A stretch of 64,000 bases of DNA from Rotaria sordida (taxonomy: Eukaryota > Rotifera > Eurotatoria > Philodinida > Philodinidae). Both the position numbers and the translations under genes were made by a program. Below are positions 40,990-53,509 of this stretch, one piece after another. The stretch lies in assembly GCA_905250125.1 (NCBI GenBank), contig CAJNOL010000004.1:496001-560000 (forward strand), given 5' to 3'. A model generated the notes under the pieces. It was not told the DNA's origin, ran no database searches, and worked only from the letters and a program-made list of their open reading frames with translations. Position 1 is the first letter of the stretch. Every line of letters starts with the position of its first letter.

Positions 40990-43900
40990 TTATGTCATTT
41001 TGCCAATTTCAAATTTTTTAAATAATTCACTTGCTGTAAATACAATTGAATCAAGAATACTTGCTACTGTAAATGAACCACCTACAACAGCACATATTGA
41101 TGTTATAAATGTATAAAATTTTTGTCGACGTTCAGTATATTTAACTGTTATTGGCTAAATGAGAAACAAAAACCAGATACATTAAATTAAAAATTATTTC
41201 ATTTTTACCATAATATCATAACGAAACCATATTGCTCCTATTACACCTTGATGTGGATTAAATTCCTTTAAATAAAAAAGCAAAAGAATTGTTTTTAGAG
41301 AAGATCTTTTCATTTCAAATACATGAAATTTTATTAAATAAAAAGTTTGATTTAATTGCAAGAATTAGTATTCAATCCAGGTCATTTTATAATATTTGAC
41401 CTTGTCGCATTAGGCACTATGATTTGAATAGATCGCAATCAAGAAAAAAAAATAGAAGCTTTTTTTGTTGATTCTTTGACACCGCAATTATATCGGAAAT
41501 GAGATGAGATGAAGTAATAATAGATAAAATAGGTACTAATCATGACTCAAGTCTTTATTAGCACGGTTGGAAGTCAGGAATTAAAAGTTATTTATTGGAA
41601 ACATATCGAAAGCAAGCGGTAATTAATTATTTTATGCTTCGACGTTAATTATACTCTTTTTTTTTTTATTTCCTCTTGGGTTTTTCTGTTTGATTCTCAT
41701 ACTGATGAAGAATAGATAGAAGTCGATCGTATATAAAAAAAAAAAAAAACTTTTTATTTGATACATATAGATCATTAAACATAAGCGATTCAGCACAAAA
41801 AACAAAAATATATTTTTTCTAGTATCTTAGAATTGTTCAAAAGATTTTTCAGCACTTAGAAGAAAATCTAAAAACAAATATAGATAAGTGCTTTTTGAAA
41901 AAAAAATCTATCTTTATTTTTGTCGGTTAAAAAGGAAGTAACTTGACATAAATTAGTTTCAATAGATAATGGTGTCCTATTTGTTGTGTTTTCTAAGTAT
42001 TAGTGCATATTGCAGTTCAAAGCATTGATCTACTTATATTATTGAAATCAGAATTGAGCGATCGAGTCATTCATTCAAAAAACAAAAAAAAAAGGCAAAA
42101 GTTAATAATTCAATATTAAAATCAATTTCAGCAAAATTTGATGATTTTCTACAAGAAGAAAATTTAACTAGTGAGAAATTCAAAGTAATCTCTTAATAAA
42201 TTGACTAGAAAAGAAAAAATCATAATCTCATGTTTAATATTGGATTAGTTCATAAGAAGATTTTAGGGTTTTTTTTCAATATGTTATATTTATATAAAAC
42301 CTCTGGTGGTTTCTTATTATGATTTATTTTACACAGAAACCTATGAAATGAAACTTTTCTATGATCATTATTCAGTAGGAATAAATTTGTTTACCATAAG
42401 AGTCGTATTAGATGAAAAAAATCTATTAAACTTAAATCTATAAACAAAACGGGTTTGAAATAGAGAAGAAAATTGAACATTTTTGTACTTATGAAAAGTT
42501 CACTTTATAGTCTTTTTTACGAAAATTCATTTATAAAATTTGACGTAAGTCTGATCAAAATTACATAAAAAAACAACGTTCTATCAAGCCTTATATCAAA
42601 GAAAAAATGTGTTAGACAATCATTAAATTTATAGTGAAGATAAGAGCTAACAAGGGAAATCCCTCAAGTGATTAATTACTTTGAAATTTGTATTATGTGC
42701 ACCATTTTGATCCTAATGAGTTATGAATACTGTAAAGATAGTTTAGGCTCTAAACTTATTGCTGCATTTTTATGGTATTTTTCCACATCGATGCCGTGGT
42801 TCTCTTCAGGAACATTCATTTTCAAATTTCCACCTACAAGATGACCCGGAGACACATCTTAACATTAATAGTTGATTGTGAAAGTCTTCGGGTCTTTTGA
42901 GTTATTTCTTTGCTGAAATAAAAATGTCAACTCTGCTAGTGTATATGAGTAGTGTAAAAGACAAGTCTTTATCATAGCTGTATCTTAGAATAAGAACAAT
43001 AAAATGATCTGAAACTCTCATAATAAACTATTCGCATCAGGATCTATCTCTGTGTGTAAAACTTCAAATAAAAATTTCCAAACGAGTTTATCTAATATTC
43101 TCGATGGAAATTACGGCATTTACTTGAAAAAATATAGCAAAAATGCAATATCTCAGCAACAATGAATTAAGGACAAAAGTTCTTTTTAGAGTATTCATAG
43201 CTTATTTGGATCTACATGATGCACATAATCTCGACTCAAAAAATGATTAATTCAATTGAGGATTTTCTCTTGAAAATCTAATGAAAAGTTTCACTATTCT
43301 AGTAGATAATAGTTTACGAAAAAAAAAATTAATTGAGAAATGATTCGAAAATTAGTAAGTGAAAAAAAAAATCTATTGTTCGGAATTTTCTGACAAATTA
43401 CAAAATAAATTACATAAAAATTATATACTTCGACAGAGCAATTGATTTTCTATCCAACTATATTAAAATAAGAAACCGCTAAGATTTTTGTATAAATACA
43501 GCAGACTGAACAAAACAGTTAAAAATAATAGAATCAACCTGTATACTGAAAATTAGGAGCTTAACCGTTCTTTTTCAGGTTTATCCACTTTACTGTTTTT
43601 TAATTCTGCTGATGTGAAATACTAAAGATGAACTTAATAGAATGTATTTTAATCCGAACGTTTCCGATGAAAAGTCATGATTAACGAGGGGAACATTTTC
43701 AATTGATCAAACGCTCTCTTATAAATCTAGAAAATGGTTATTTTATAATTCGTTTAGCTCTTTGTAAAATAAATACTGCTAGGAACCATTATACATTTAT
43801 CGGGGTAAAGATTTACATTAAGAAAAAAGCTATTTTTTTCTACTTAATTTCTAATAGCCTAGCACACAAGTAAAATAACTGTCATTCTAAAATGAAAAAT

Positions 43901-44957
43901 ATATGAGCATAAATTGTAGTAATCAGTTGTTTCCTTGTCAAAATAGAATCCTTCAATAATAAAGAATGTCCTATTACAACTTGATTTAAATATTGAATAA
44001 TTAATTAATTAATTAATTTTATACAAAAAAAAATTTATTTTACTAACCCGATAGACAAATGTGTATTGAAATGGATATCGACGAACTCCACTAAGATTTT
44101 CATATATGGTAGGTACAATTTTCATTAAATAATCATGTGAAACATGAATAGGATGATTTGTATTATTAAAACCTCTTAATGGACGGAATGCTTTTCGATT
44201 TGGAATTTGTCGAAAACCCTTTTAAAACACACATACAAAAAAAAATATTTATCTTCATTTCAATTTATATTTCAAATGAACAAACTTTTATGGAATCACC
44301 AAATCTTAAATCATGTATCACATGTTTCATATCACCAATTGTTGGCTGAGATGCAGCGGAATGTGTTGAGACGTGAAAATTACCCGGTACACGAGTTACT
44401 GTAAATGTAGCATTAATACGACAACCTTTATCATTATTATCTGGTGTTTTTAATGTATTATCATGAAATCCAACTTCATGTCGACCAAGATCATCTTGAA
44501 TATCAATACCAAGATCTAAAATAAAAATCGATATTAATATAAACCATAAATTTCTTTTTTTTCATTATTCTTACATTGACAAGGAATTTCTGATACAGTA
44601 ATATCAACATGCACTGGTATCCGATTACTGGTACCAAAATCTGGTGCATCAACAAATAATTCACTGACACTGAAAAAAAAACGTATTAAAGATAAATGAT
44701 TTCTTTTTTTTTTTTTTGCTTCAAAAATTTGTTTTTCTTACACATCAGGCGTAATAAAATAATAGAGTTCAATGAGAAGTAATGTTGATATAAATGTAAT
44801 GCAAATAAGTGAGATAGCGGCACCGGTAGTGGTCGCGTGTGTGAGATCTTTAGGAACTTTTCGATAAATATCGAATCTAAATTAAAAAAAAACACAAACA
44901 AAAAATGTATTTGATAAAATCTTTTTTTTCAATTTACCTTCTTATGTCGAATTGCAT
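40990..44957 (-). CDS. ERGIC1: ERGIC1 (ER-Golgi intermediate compartment 32 kDa protein)
   Basis: Seven exons (44957-44938, 44876-44742, 44669-44575, 44515-44286, 44218-44048, 41265-41209, 41154-40990) give 290 aa, the same length as human ERGIC1. The start MQFDIRRFDIYRKVPKDLT matches the family N-terminus and is built across the exon 1/2 junction. A first membrane span follows. The lumenal part has LGIDIQDDLGRHEVGFHDN, VPGNFHVSTHSAASQP and SHDYLMKIVPTIYENLSG. After WFRYDIMPITVKYTERRQ comes the second span (FITSICAVVGGSFTVASILD) and a short tail. ERGIC1 cycles between ER and Golgi in COPII/COPI traffic with the Erv41/Erv46 (ERGIC2/ERGIC3) system. Intron 5 is 2.78 kb, against about 60-110 bp for most of the others, and contains a fold-back repeat. 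A TTTTAG acceptor sits 22 bases before the ATG. Confidence 0.95.
42680..43275. repeat. Fold-back repeat in ERGIC1 intron 5 (family F3)
   Basis: Its ends are inverted relatives (GAGTTATGAATACTGTAAA near 42717 against TAGAGTATTCATAGCTTATT near 43187). The segment at about 42990-43080 (AATAAGAACAATAAAATGAT, CTGAAACTCTC, ATAAACTATTC, ATCTCTGTGTG) recurs, diverged, at about 63520-63600 within an intron of ZNHIT3. No coding sequence is seen. Limits are approximate. Confidence 0.55.
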
Positions 44958-45082
44958 GTTCGACAAATTATAAATCTAAAATAGGGTGAAACTAATGAAA
45001 AGTCATGTTACATATGAAATGAGACATATATATGAACAAAAGAAAAATACACCTATTCTACATGACTAAAATAAGTTCAATT
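44958..45082 (-). promoter_or_regulatory. Short PDHX-ERGIC1 spacer with acceptor-like site
   Basis: Only 125 bp separate the PDHX stop from the ERGIC1 start on the same strand. There is no AATAAA or ATTAAA for PDHX inside it. TTTCACCCTATTTTAG ends 22 bases before the ERGIC1 ATG and looks like a 3' splice acceptor without a matching upstream donor in the spacer. This could be a trans-splice acceptor of a two-gene operon, or the end of a longer 5' UTR intron. Confidence 0.4.
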
Positions 45083-47861
45083 TTAAAAGTTAAGAATTGA
45101 TTCTGATTTGTTATTTGTTATAAGCATAGTAGGATTTTCCATATATGATCGAAATGCTTGAAGAAATAATGCACTTGATTGAGGATCACATGCACGTGCA
45201 TCATAAGATAATGTAACAATTAATTGATTTTCAGTTTTAAGATCATCACCACTATATTTAAGAAGATTTTGACCAATAGCCAATATACCAATTTGTGGTG
45301 GATTAATAACAGCCGAAAATGATCGAATACCAAACATACCTAAATTTGAGATTGTAAATGAACCACCTTGAAATTCATTAGGTTTTAATTTTCCTTCTTT
45401 AGCTTTAGTTGCTAGTTGTCGAACTTGTCCATTTATATCTTGTACTGATAAACGATCAGCATTAAATACAATCGGTGTTATAAGACCATTATCAGTTGCA
45501 ACTGCAACACTTATATCAACTGTTGATTGAAGTTTAAGACCATTTTTATCATCATAGACACCATTCATTTGTGGTACTTGCTATAACAAAATAGACAAGA
45601 AAAACCGATATTTTTATATGATTCGAAAAAAAAAATTTTTTTTTTCGTATAAATAGATATAGAACGTCAAGGTATAGTAAAAAAAAACATGGGTGTCTTG
45701 AGGTCATCAAGATTGAAGGCGGAGGATTGACTACTGAGAATGGAAGGTTCGCGACATTGGAAGGAGGACCGATCCACTGTTGCGAAGATTGGTGAGCAAA
45801 ATAAATGACAAAAAAATCATTTAACTGATTTTTCGATTCTTATAAATTTTCGAAACATTTTTCAACTAAAAAAATATAATGTATATAGTTAGTGACATTG
45901 TCTAGCATTGAAAAAATTGCAACTATTCATTCTGAAGAGAAAATATAGATGAAATTTTTATATTTTTACCATTACAAAACAATTGATTAGTAGTCTAATT
46001 CATTGTATTCATTCAACATAAGCAATTGTTTGATCTCTCATTCGAGAACTCAGTGTTGGCTCTATCATCGATAAAAATTTCATGTCAAACGATTATAGTT
46101 TGCTTGATCTATGAAGTTATCGTTGAGTATTCTTAGCATGGGAATTGATGAGATCTGTCAAAAAAATATTTTCAATTGTTTGCTGTGAAATTTTCTTCAT
46201 CGATGGAGCGAAGATCTTTGTGACGGCCGTTCCAGCTAATAGAAACATCAATGTATCTCAAGATCTCAACAGACTCGAACTCTCTGTGATACAATAAAGA
46301 CACTGTGGAACTTTATTTATCAATAAAAGAATAGATATTAATGCTTCAAAAAAGGCTTTTTTAAAGTCCAAGGAAAAAATCGGTGTTTTTTCCTAAATCC
46401 AATGCACTAAGATCAATTAACTTTAAATTGGTGGTTGTAATTAAGATTTACCGAACTCTTTTTAAAATAAAAAGAAAATGCGACAAAAAGTTCAAATTTA
46501 GGTACTTTTTCCTCAGGTAGTAAGGCTTTTGGTAACTACTGTATATACTAAAAAAGAAATATTTTTTTTACTAATAATTATAAAGCAATAAGAAATGTTA
46601 AAGGAATATTTTAATTTTCTAGCTTTGTTTTAAAGATATTAATAATAGGTTTTTGTTTGAGTAACTTACTCTCAATCCATAAGCGACAGCTTTAATAATG
46701 AAGTCATTAACCGATACTTTAACTGTTGCTTTAGGATCACTAATCATTTGTTTACGTAATCTAATTATTTGATCAACATTAGATGTTATACTAATATATT
46801 GATGAGGTATATTAGTTTTTGAATATGTTAAACGTTTAGCAATTGCTCGACGAATAGATGAAATTTCTATATCATGATATCGACGTCCTCCAGATTCCTT
46901 GATTTGTTTTTCTTGTTTATCTGGTGTTTGTTGTTTTGTAGGTTTCTTTTCTTGGGTATGTGATTTAGCTTTAAGTTGATTACTATCAATATAATTTTGA
47001 ACATCACTAGAAATTAACGAAAATGAAATTCTTATTTGATTAAGAAGAAAACAAAAAATAAACAAGTAAAAACCTTTTCATAATAATACCATGTGGTCCA
47101 GTGCCTTGTATTTTAGAAAGTTCAATACCATATTGTTCTAGAAGAGTACGTGCAGCTGGACCAACAGCATGACTTAATAAATAAATAAAAAGTGATTAAT
47201 TATTTCTATGTTAGAATACATGTACTGAGATTGTGCAGTTTGTTGTTGATCACTTTTAGGTTGTTCTTGTTTCTCTTCTTTTTCAACGGGTTTTGTTTCA
47301 GATGGCTTTTTCTCCGAAGTTTTCTCTTCAGTTTTTGGTACTTCAACATTTTTCCAATCATCACCTTTTTCAACAAGAATTGCAATTAATTTTCCAACTT
47401 TAACATCGGTTGAATTATCGGGCATCTAAAATAAAATCATAATTTTCTTTTATGAAAAAAAAAACAAAATTAATAATTTCTTTACTAGAATTTTAGCAAC
47501 AATACCCTCTTCTTCAGTATCAAGAGTTATTGTTGCTTTATCCGTTTGAATTTCACATAAAGCATCACCAGGATTAAATTCTTCGCCTAAAATAATCAAT
47601 AATTTAAGTTTCATATTTATTAATTAATTATCAGACCTTCTTTTTTGAGCCATCTAACGATTGTTCCTTCACTCATCGTTGGAGAAAGAGAAGGCATTTT
47701 TAATGGTGTTGATGCTGAATAGTAAAATGAAACCAATTAAAATTTTATAAATAAAAACTATGGTTTTTTTTTTCATCAATACCAAGAGCTCGAATTGCTT
47801 CGAAAGCAATACGACGTTGCCGACAAACATTTGTCGCGACACGACCAAGATTACGAAGCAT
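45083..47861 (-). CDS. PDHX: PDHX-like E3-binding protein of the pyruvate dehydrogenase complex
   Basis: Seven exons (47861-47783, 47714-47637, 47586-47486, 47425-47226, 47172-47074, 47006-46670, 45580-45083) give 463 aa. The basic N-terminus without acids ([17 protein letters not shown]) is a mitochondrial presequence. The lipoyl domain has [20 protein letters not shown] and the lipoyl-lysine motif [12 protein letters not shown] Glu/Lys/Gln linker precedes the E3-binding domain ([26 protein letters not shown]). The inner-core domain has [17 protein letters not shown] and [13 protein letters not shown]. The E2 acetyltransferase motif DHRxxDG is DARACDP here: the catalytic His is gone, as in vertebrate PDHX (DSRVVDD), so this is the structural E3-binding subunit rather than DLAT. 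The last intron is about 1.1 kb. ERGIC1 starts 125 bp downstream on the same strand. Confidence 0.9.
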
Positions 47862-50814
47862 ATATAAAACTAAAAATAAAAGAATAGAGTCAGGATTAGT
47901 GAAACGAATCGACCTTAGTTTGAGAAAAACACAACAAGTATACATCAAGTAATATCCACGTTGATATGGCGCAAGGTAAATTATGGAAAAACAAGTCGAT
48001 TTTTTGTTGGTCAACGATATTCAGAAGAATATCTAGATGTCGGTACTTCTCGATATAATATTACTTAAATATTTGAACATATCGTTTCATTGTCTTTTGA
48101 TACTTCTTATTAAAATTATCTTAAATTTAAATAATTCTCACATTTTAAATTTCTCATTTTTTTTGCTAAAATAGAATAAAACACTGACAATCAGTCTTCT
48201 AAACTTGATGTGTTTTAGCAGATGTACTTGAATCTCGGATCGAACTACACTTTGTCGATATTCGATGATATAACTTTCCGAGAGACAGATGTCGGCAATC
48301 TTCATTTCGATCACTGAAACTATCAATGACAATTTGAGATGATACTTACAGTATTAAAAACGTTCTAATGTAATATGTATGAATATTAATTGTACTTAAT
48401 AGTGGTTATGAGTGAAACTACTCAGCAGGTCTCGAAATCGGGTCCCTTTCTGATGGTCTGCACCGGGTCAACTTAGAATGGGACTATTAAAAGTATATTT
48501 CTTTTACAAAAAGCATTTCCAAGCGATTGAGTTCCGCAATCATTTATTAGAACATTGTAAAAGGTTTATTGTCATAGGGATCACGAGTTGAATAAGGTTG
48601 GACAATTTTAATGCTTAAAAAAATAGTAATAGAGGTAAGTCGAATTACTTATTAAACCGAAAGATTAAGATGCCTGCGTGGATACTCCAACTTATTGAAG
48701 ATTATTATTTATTAATATAAGCTTTTACAAATCCCTGCTGACTAATTTCAAAAAGTCAGATCGATTACTATATTCCTGTTACACTGTTCTACTTCCATAA
48801 CGTTCATGCTACCAAATGTAGTTGATAGTGTACTCGACCTTGTATGTAGATGAGAAATGTCATTGAACAGAATAAATGCTCTGCTTTTGCTTATTTACTG
48901 AATGAAACTTCTGACATGTTCGCATAATAAAGATTTCTGATTGTTACCAGTTGCGAGATACAAAACTCATGTAAGAAATTTTGACAAGAAATAAGAATAA
49001 AATCGATTAAAATGACACTATTTAATTCTGATTGAAATCTGATTTTTCAGTTTTAAAGATAGATTTCAATTCATTTTAATCTTTCTTGATCGATTGATAT
49101 AGTTTTATCGATTGAAAATGTTTTTCAAAAATCGATTAAGATAGATTAATATCAAATAAAATCCATCTTCAAAGTTGAAAAATCAAATGTTGTCTATTTT
49201 CTTACGAGAAAATCTTCTTTGAAAAAAAACATAAAGTTTGATCCAAATGGCTCATTTCGAGCTCTGTCATAGGTTACTAGAATCGATATTAACTCGCTAA
49301 GCTACTAATACAAGATTAGGACACAGTCTATAATGCACACATCATAATTGAATAGTCATTCTCTCAGTATATATCCAAAAAGTGAACGAAAAGGCTGATT
49401 GTTAAAACGAAGACTATGGATAGAGATTATAGAAAGAGATTCGGCGATGAGTTACATAAACGTTTGTCATTATGATAGACATACCCAATGTTTTAATCAA
49501 TCGTATCATTTCAACATCAAGTAATTTTCAATGATAACTTGCTGTTTTTTAGATCTTCTCTTTTCAATTTTCAAACTTCTCATCATTATCTTTAATATCA
49601 TTTTCTGACCAAAAATATCTATTCGTTCTTGTTATTCTTTTTTTTTATCAAACCATTTTATTCACGATATCAGCTTAATGAATTTCTAATGTTTACAGTA
49701 ATGTCTTTCAAATCTTTTTACTTGAAAATTAAATACCGCACAAAGAAAGCAAGTAGAAAACAAAATAAAACGCTACCTAAGCAACAGATTTAGAATAAAA
49801 AAAATGTCGATTCATTAGTAAAGAAAAGTTCTTTTAAGATTTACTATTTGAAATTAATTAACCAAAAAGGAGTAATAGTCAAATGATAGATGTTAATAAA
49901 AAATTTCAATAGTATAGTTAACTTGTTATACTGTATTTATATAAGAAATTTCAGTTGTTTTTTGATTTATCAAACTCATAATATGGATCTTTCTTTCTAA
50001 AATTCAATAAAATCTAATGTTTCTTCTTTAGGTCAATATGTAAACAGATATTAATCATTTTCAAACAAATAATGAGCATAAAAAAATGTAATTCTTCCTC
50101 AGCTTTTCTCATTTTACTAATAATACTTAGGGGAAGATAGGCTCTTCTCTTATGAATCTAATAGAATCAATTTGCTTTTTTTAGATGCAAAATGTGTAAC
50201 GTATATACTATCTTGTAAATCAGATAAAACCATTGCTCTCAAGAAAAATATACTCATGAGTGAAAAGTTTCTTAAGCTAAAAATTTGATTTATTATCCAT
50301 CAATAAAACTAAAAAGTCAATCGTAACATTCCGATCGATCATTGTTTTTCAATTTCTATTACTTTGATTGATTGAATTTTTTTTGGTTTTGAATATTATC
50401 GAAAAACATTTTCGATTGTATTGAATTAGTTTAGTTTCAAAATAAACACATCAGTTTATGATTGTCTTATTTTTAGAATTAGTATCATTAGAATGTTTAC
50501 TTTGGCTAATACTCTATTCTCATTTCTTATCTATTTGTCAATTCTACTAATCGAATCAAATCGTGATATCCATACTCTATTGAATTTCGCTATTTTCTAT
50601 CAGACCTCGGGATGTACAACGTCGTCTACCGAAACAAAAATACAAGTTCGATATTTATGAAAAAAAAACTGTCATGAAATTGATTATTTACTTAATTCAA
50701 TTTTTATAGAAATATGAGGAAGAAAAAAAATAGATTGAAAAATAATAACAACCAATTCACAATTATTTGTTATTGATTATCATTTCGAAGAAATATTTCT
50801 CTATTGACCTATCA
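47862..50814. other. Divergent intergenic region, PDHX to Ly6-like gene
   Basis: Should hold both promoters. The stretches 49000-49160 and 50320-50430 are rich in ATCGATT-like words. No gene, RNA gene or clear inverted repeat recognised; the open frame at 48138-48332 has no support. Confidence 0.4.
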
Positions 50815-51337
50815 ATGTTCTATTTTCTTCTTTCCGGTGCTATTCTACTAACAAGTAAAAATATATTCAAAATATATTTATTTTAAATATTTATTCATAA
50901 TTTAAATTTAGTTAATGCAGATGTTAATATAACATGCTATGAATGTAATGGTTGTACATCAACACCAACAGAAATATCTATTGATAATGATTTATGTTTT
51001 GTATGAATAATAACAATTTTTTCATATCTCATGAGGCTTTTTTCTTTCTATCATTTAGCGTATTCAAATGAATTGTCTATCAATGGGTATACATGTCACT
51101 GATCTAACGGGTGATCAATCACATTCAAATCATTCGCCATCGAATTGTGATCAAACACTTAGTTATTCATCAGCATGTACAGTATCTTATTATTGTTGTT
51201 CAACAGATAAATGTAATACATATGAAAAGCCACTTTTACCATCGTCATCATCATCATCATTATTATTTAGAATAAACAAAATAGTATTTAGCTTTTATAT
51301 AATATATCATTTTAAGTACTACAATAAATCTATTTAA
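50815..51337 (+). CDS. Ly6/three-finger domain secreted or GPI-anchored protein
   Basis: Three exons (50815-50854, 50912-51000, 51059-51337) give 135 aa. Exon 1 encodes a signal peptide (MFYFLLSGAILLT). The mature part starts VNITCYECNGC. The ten-cysteine pattern ends in CTVSYYCCSTDKCN, the CC...CN signature of Ly6/uPAR domains. A serine run and a hydrophobic C-terminal stretch (INKIVFSFYIIYHF) follow, as in a GPI-attachment signal, although the tail ends with KYYNKSI, which is longer and more polar than usual. Three-finger proteins of this kind modulate receptors or act at septate junctions; the role here cannot be told. The gene is convergent with the next one, with 112 bp between stops. 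Confidence 0.8.
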
Positions 51338-51449
51338 TTAATAAATAAGTCAAACTACAAAACATAAACATTATCAACCAAGTGACAATTATAATTATAA
51401 TGATAACGAATCAAAAACAAAATCTAATTTCTAAAAGAAAAATACATCT

Positions 51450-52606
51450 CTAATTTATTACTGTTTTATGTAACTGTTTGATACTATGATGTCGTGATAA
51501 ACCAATTCGTATATCCGGTAATGATATTGGATTATTAGTAAAATAAAATGGATTATAATTGCGATCTAAAGTAATAAAATAAAGTACAAAAACCTAAAGA
51601 TTAAATAATCTTGAAAATATCTCGCTCAAGAATATAAAGGAAGAAAGAATATCTCTACTTTTCGGCTACTTTGAAGTATAAGATACTACCTAGTGTCAGA
51701 TTTATTAACCTGATATCTTCCCTACAAATAATATTAACTGTAACCAGAAGCCGTATGGTAATGCAAGAGGAAACAAACTGACTTCTATGATAGAAATCAA
51801 GGAATGTGTTTATTCGGCCTTGGTAATAATAAATAATTTTCGATTATTAAAGTGTGTACACTTCTTCCTCGCTTTTGAAACCTCTGAGTGTAGCTCTGAA
51901 CAGAAAGTCGGTCTGACGCAGAGCTCTTCATACACACTAACAAACTATAAGAGCAGGCGAATGTCACAACTTGGTCGGTCAGCATGTTATCGGACGAGTG
52001 TTTTCGAGACTGATAGACGTTAGTGACTTGTACAAGATCATTTCATGGCTGATCGCTCCAAGGTTTAAGCACAGTACCTTGTAGATACGTGTCGAATGAC
52101 ATAACCATGAGGACCAGACAGTATTCAAAACCTACCATTTGTTACAGATTGATCAAAATAAGATATTGATGATGATGATTGTTGTGTACATTGAAAGACT
52201 CGCTATAAAAGAAAAACATATGTGCATGATTAAAGAATATCGATCTGTTTATTTTTTTATTTACCCAATTCATGTGATTTTGATTATCATTTGATAAAGT
52301 AATATCTTTATAGATATATTTACGTTTGGAAAGATCAGGTGTTAATTGAAAATCAACCATAGTTGAATGCTGAATTGATGATGATTCAATCTGCTGTGAT
52401 TGATGATGAATAATAACATTTGAAATATTCTTCAAATGATATTCATTTATCTGTTGTTCTTGTTGTTGTTTTCTCTTTTTCTTTTTGAAATAAGTTTTAA
52501 GTTGTTTTTTTAAAATAATAGATCGATATGAACTATAATATGATTTCTTCTTTTTCTTTTTCTTTTTTGTTTTAGATGTATCATTATTATTATTAATTAC
52601 AACCAC
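51450..52606 (-). CDS. Unrecognised basic, low-complexity protein; 5' end unresolved
   Basis: Three supported exons: about 52606-52265, 52202-52136 and 51565-51450. The frame runs NNNNDTSKTKKKKKKKKSYY, Gln/Lys-rich sequence, then DFQLTPDLSKRKYIYKDITL, QNHMNW, RVFQCTQQSSSSISYFDQS, and ends RIGLSRHHSIKQLHKTVIN. No ATG opens the frame in the first exon listed. A TTTTCGTTAG acceptor just upstream of it suggests an earlier coding exon I could not place. The last intron (52135-51566) is almost filled by a copy of the 7317/9165 repeat family. No domain is recognised; the Lys-rich N-terminal part may be nuclear (inference). Confidence 0.55.
51630..52135 (+). repeat. Dispersed repeat copy within an intron
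   Basis: Same family as 7317-7555 (direct) and 9165-9512 (inverted). Shared blocks are TTAGTGACTTGTACAAGATC (GACTTGTTCCGGATCATTTC in the other copy), TCAGCATGTTATCGGACGA, TACGTGTCGAATGACATA and ACTACCTAGTGTCAGATTTA. It occupies nearly the whole last intron of the minus-strand gene. Confidence 0.65.
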
Positions 52607-53500
52607 GTGACTAACGAAAAGTTGAATGGAATGAAAAAAAACAGAGAGAGAGAGAGAAAATTTGCAATCATAGCGATCGTGTCAATAAGTCATATAGATA
52701 TAGATGTAAGCGTTACAATCTAATTTAAAAAAAAAATTATCTGAATCAAATTCAACAATCGTTCAAATAGATAATAGTGAATCGTTTTATTACTAAGAAT
52801 TCAAAAAGCATATTGATTTCTTGAATTATATAAAATATCGAATAATGATTAACATTAAATTGATTTAATTTAAAATATTAGACCAATATGAAAAGCTTGT
52901 TAGCGCAATCTTTTTAAGACTGAAATGTGGAATTCATATGTCTTGTTTAATACAAAATATCTTAAGTGTGAAATCTCTAAAAGACCATAGTTCTTTTCCA
53001 ATAATAATCGATTGTCAGCAAACTCTATGTCTTTTTTATCTCTACATTTCGAACAGCAATTTTGTTTTCTTTTTTTTTTGATTCTGACGCTCTTTTTTAA
53101 TGCGGTGTGAAGCACAGCATTTCTGTAGTCGGTAGCGTACACATTTGGTCTCCATACTTTGTGTGCTTTTTGCTGTAAAAAAAATGTATATTTTGAACTG
53201 GAATGATCTAAAGAATGTAGAGTCAGAAAATACACAGGTAGACGACCTTGTACCGCTTAAGCGCACATTGAAGAAGGTAGAAATTGTTTTAATAACGTGG
53301 ATTTGTAAGGATTCTTTTTCCATACGAAGTTCTTATATTTGAAATCAAGACTGATTATATCTTTGAAGTTCTTTACCTTTATTATGCTATAAACAACAGG
53401 AGTAAAAAAAACTTGGTTATAAAGACACATTAGAAAAAATTCGAGAAAAATTGTAAACTTTTTTTTCTGCCTCGATCAATAAATTGGTTTTGATTGTTGC
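52607..53500 (-). pseudogene. Intergenic with possible decayed zinc-finger fragment
   Basis: Two overlapping minus-strand frames (53323-53042 and 53235-52900) each read partly like coding sequence, for example KVWRPNVYATDYRNAV in one and METKCVRYRLQKCCASH in the other. The aromatic and Cys spacing vaguely recalls a FLYWCH-type finger from a transposon-related gene, broken by frameshifts. This is weak. The rest of the interval is AT-rich without features. Confidence 0.2.
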
Positions 53501-53509
53501 TCACTCCTC

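Noticed and set aside
45083..47861. DLAT (active E2 acetyltransferase) identity
   Set aside because: The catalytic DHRxxDG is DARACDP, there is one lipoyl domain, and linker and E3-binding sequence fit PDHX better.
48420..48485. tRNA-like G+C-richer stretch
   Set aside because: No acceptor-stem pairing or T-arm GGTTCRA motif could be placed.
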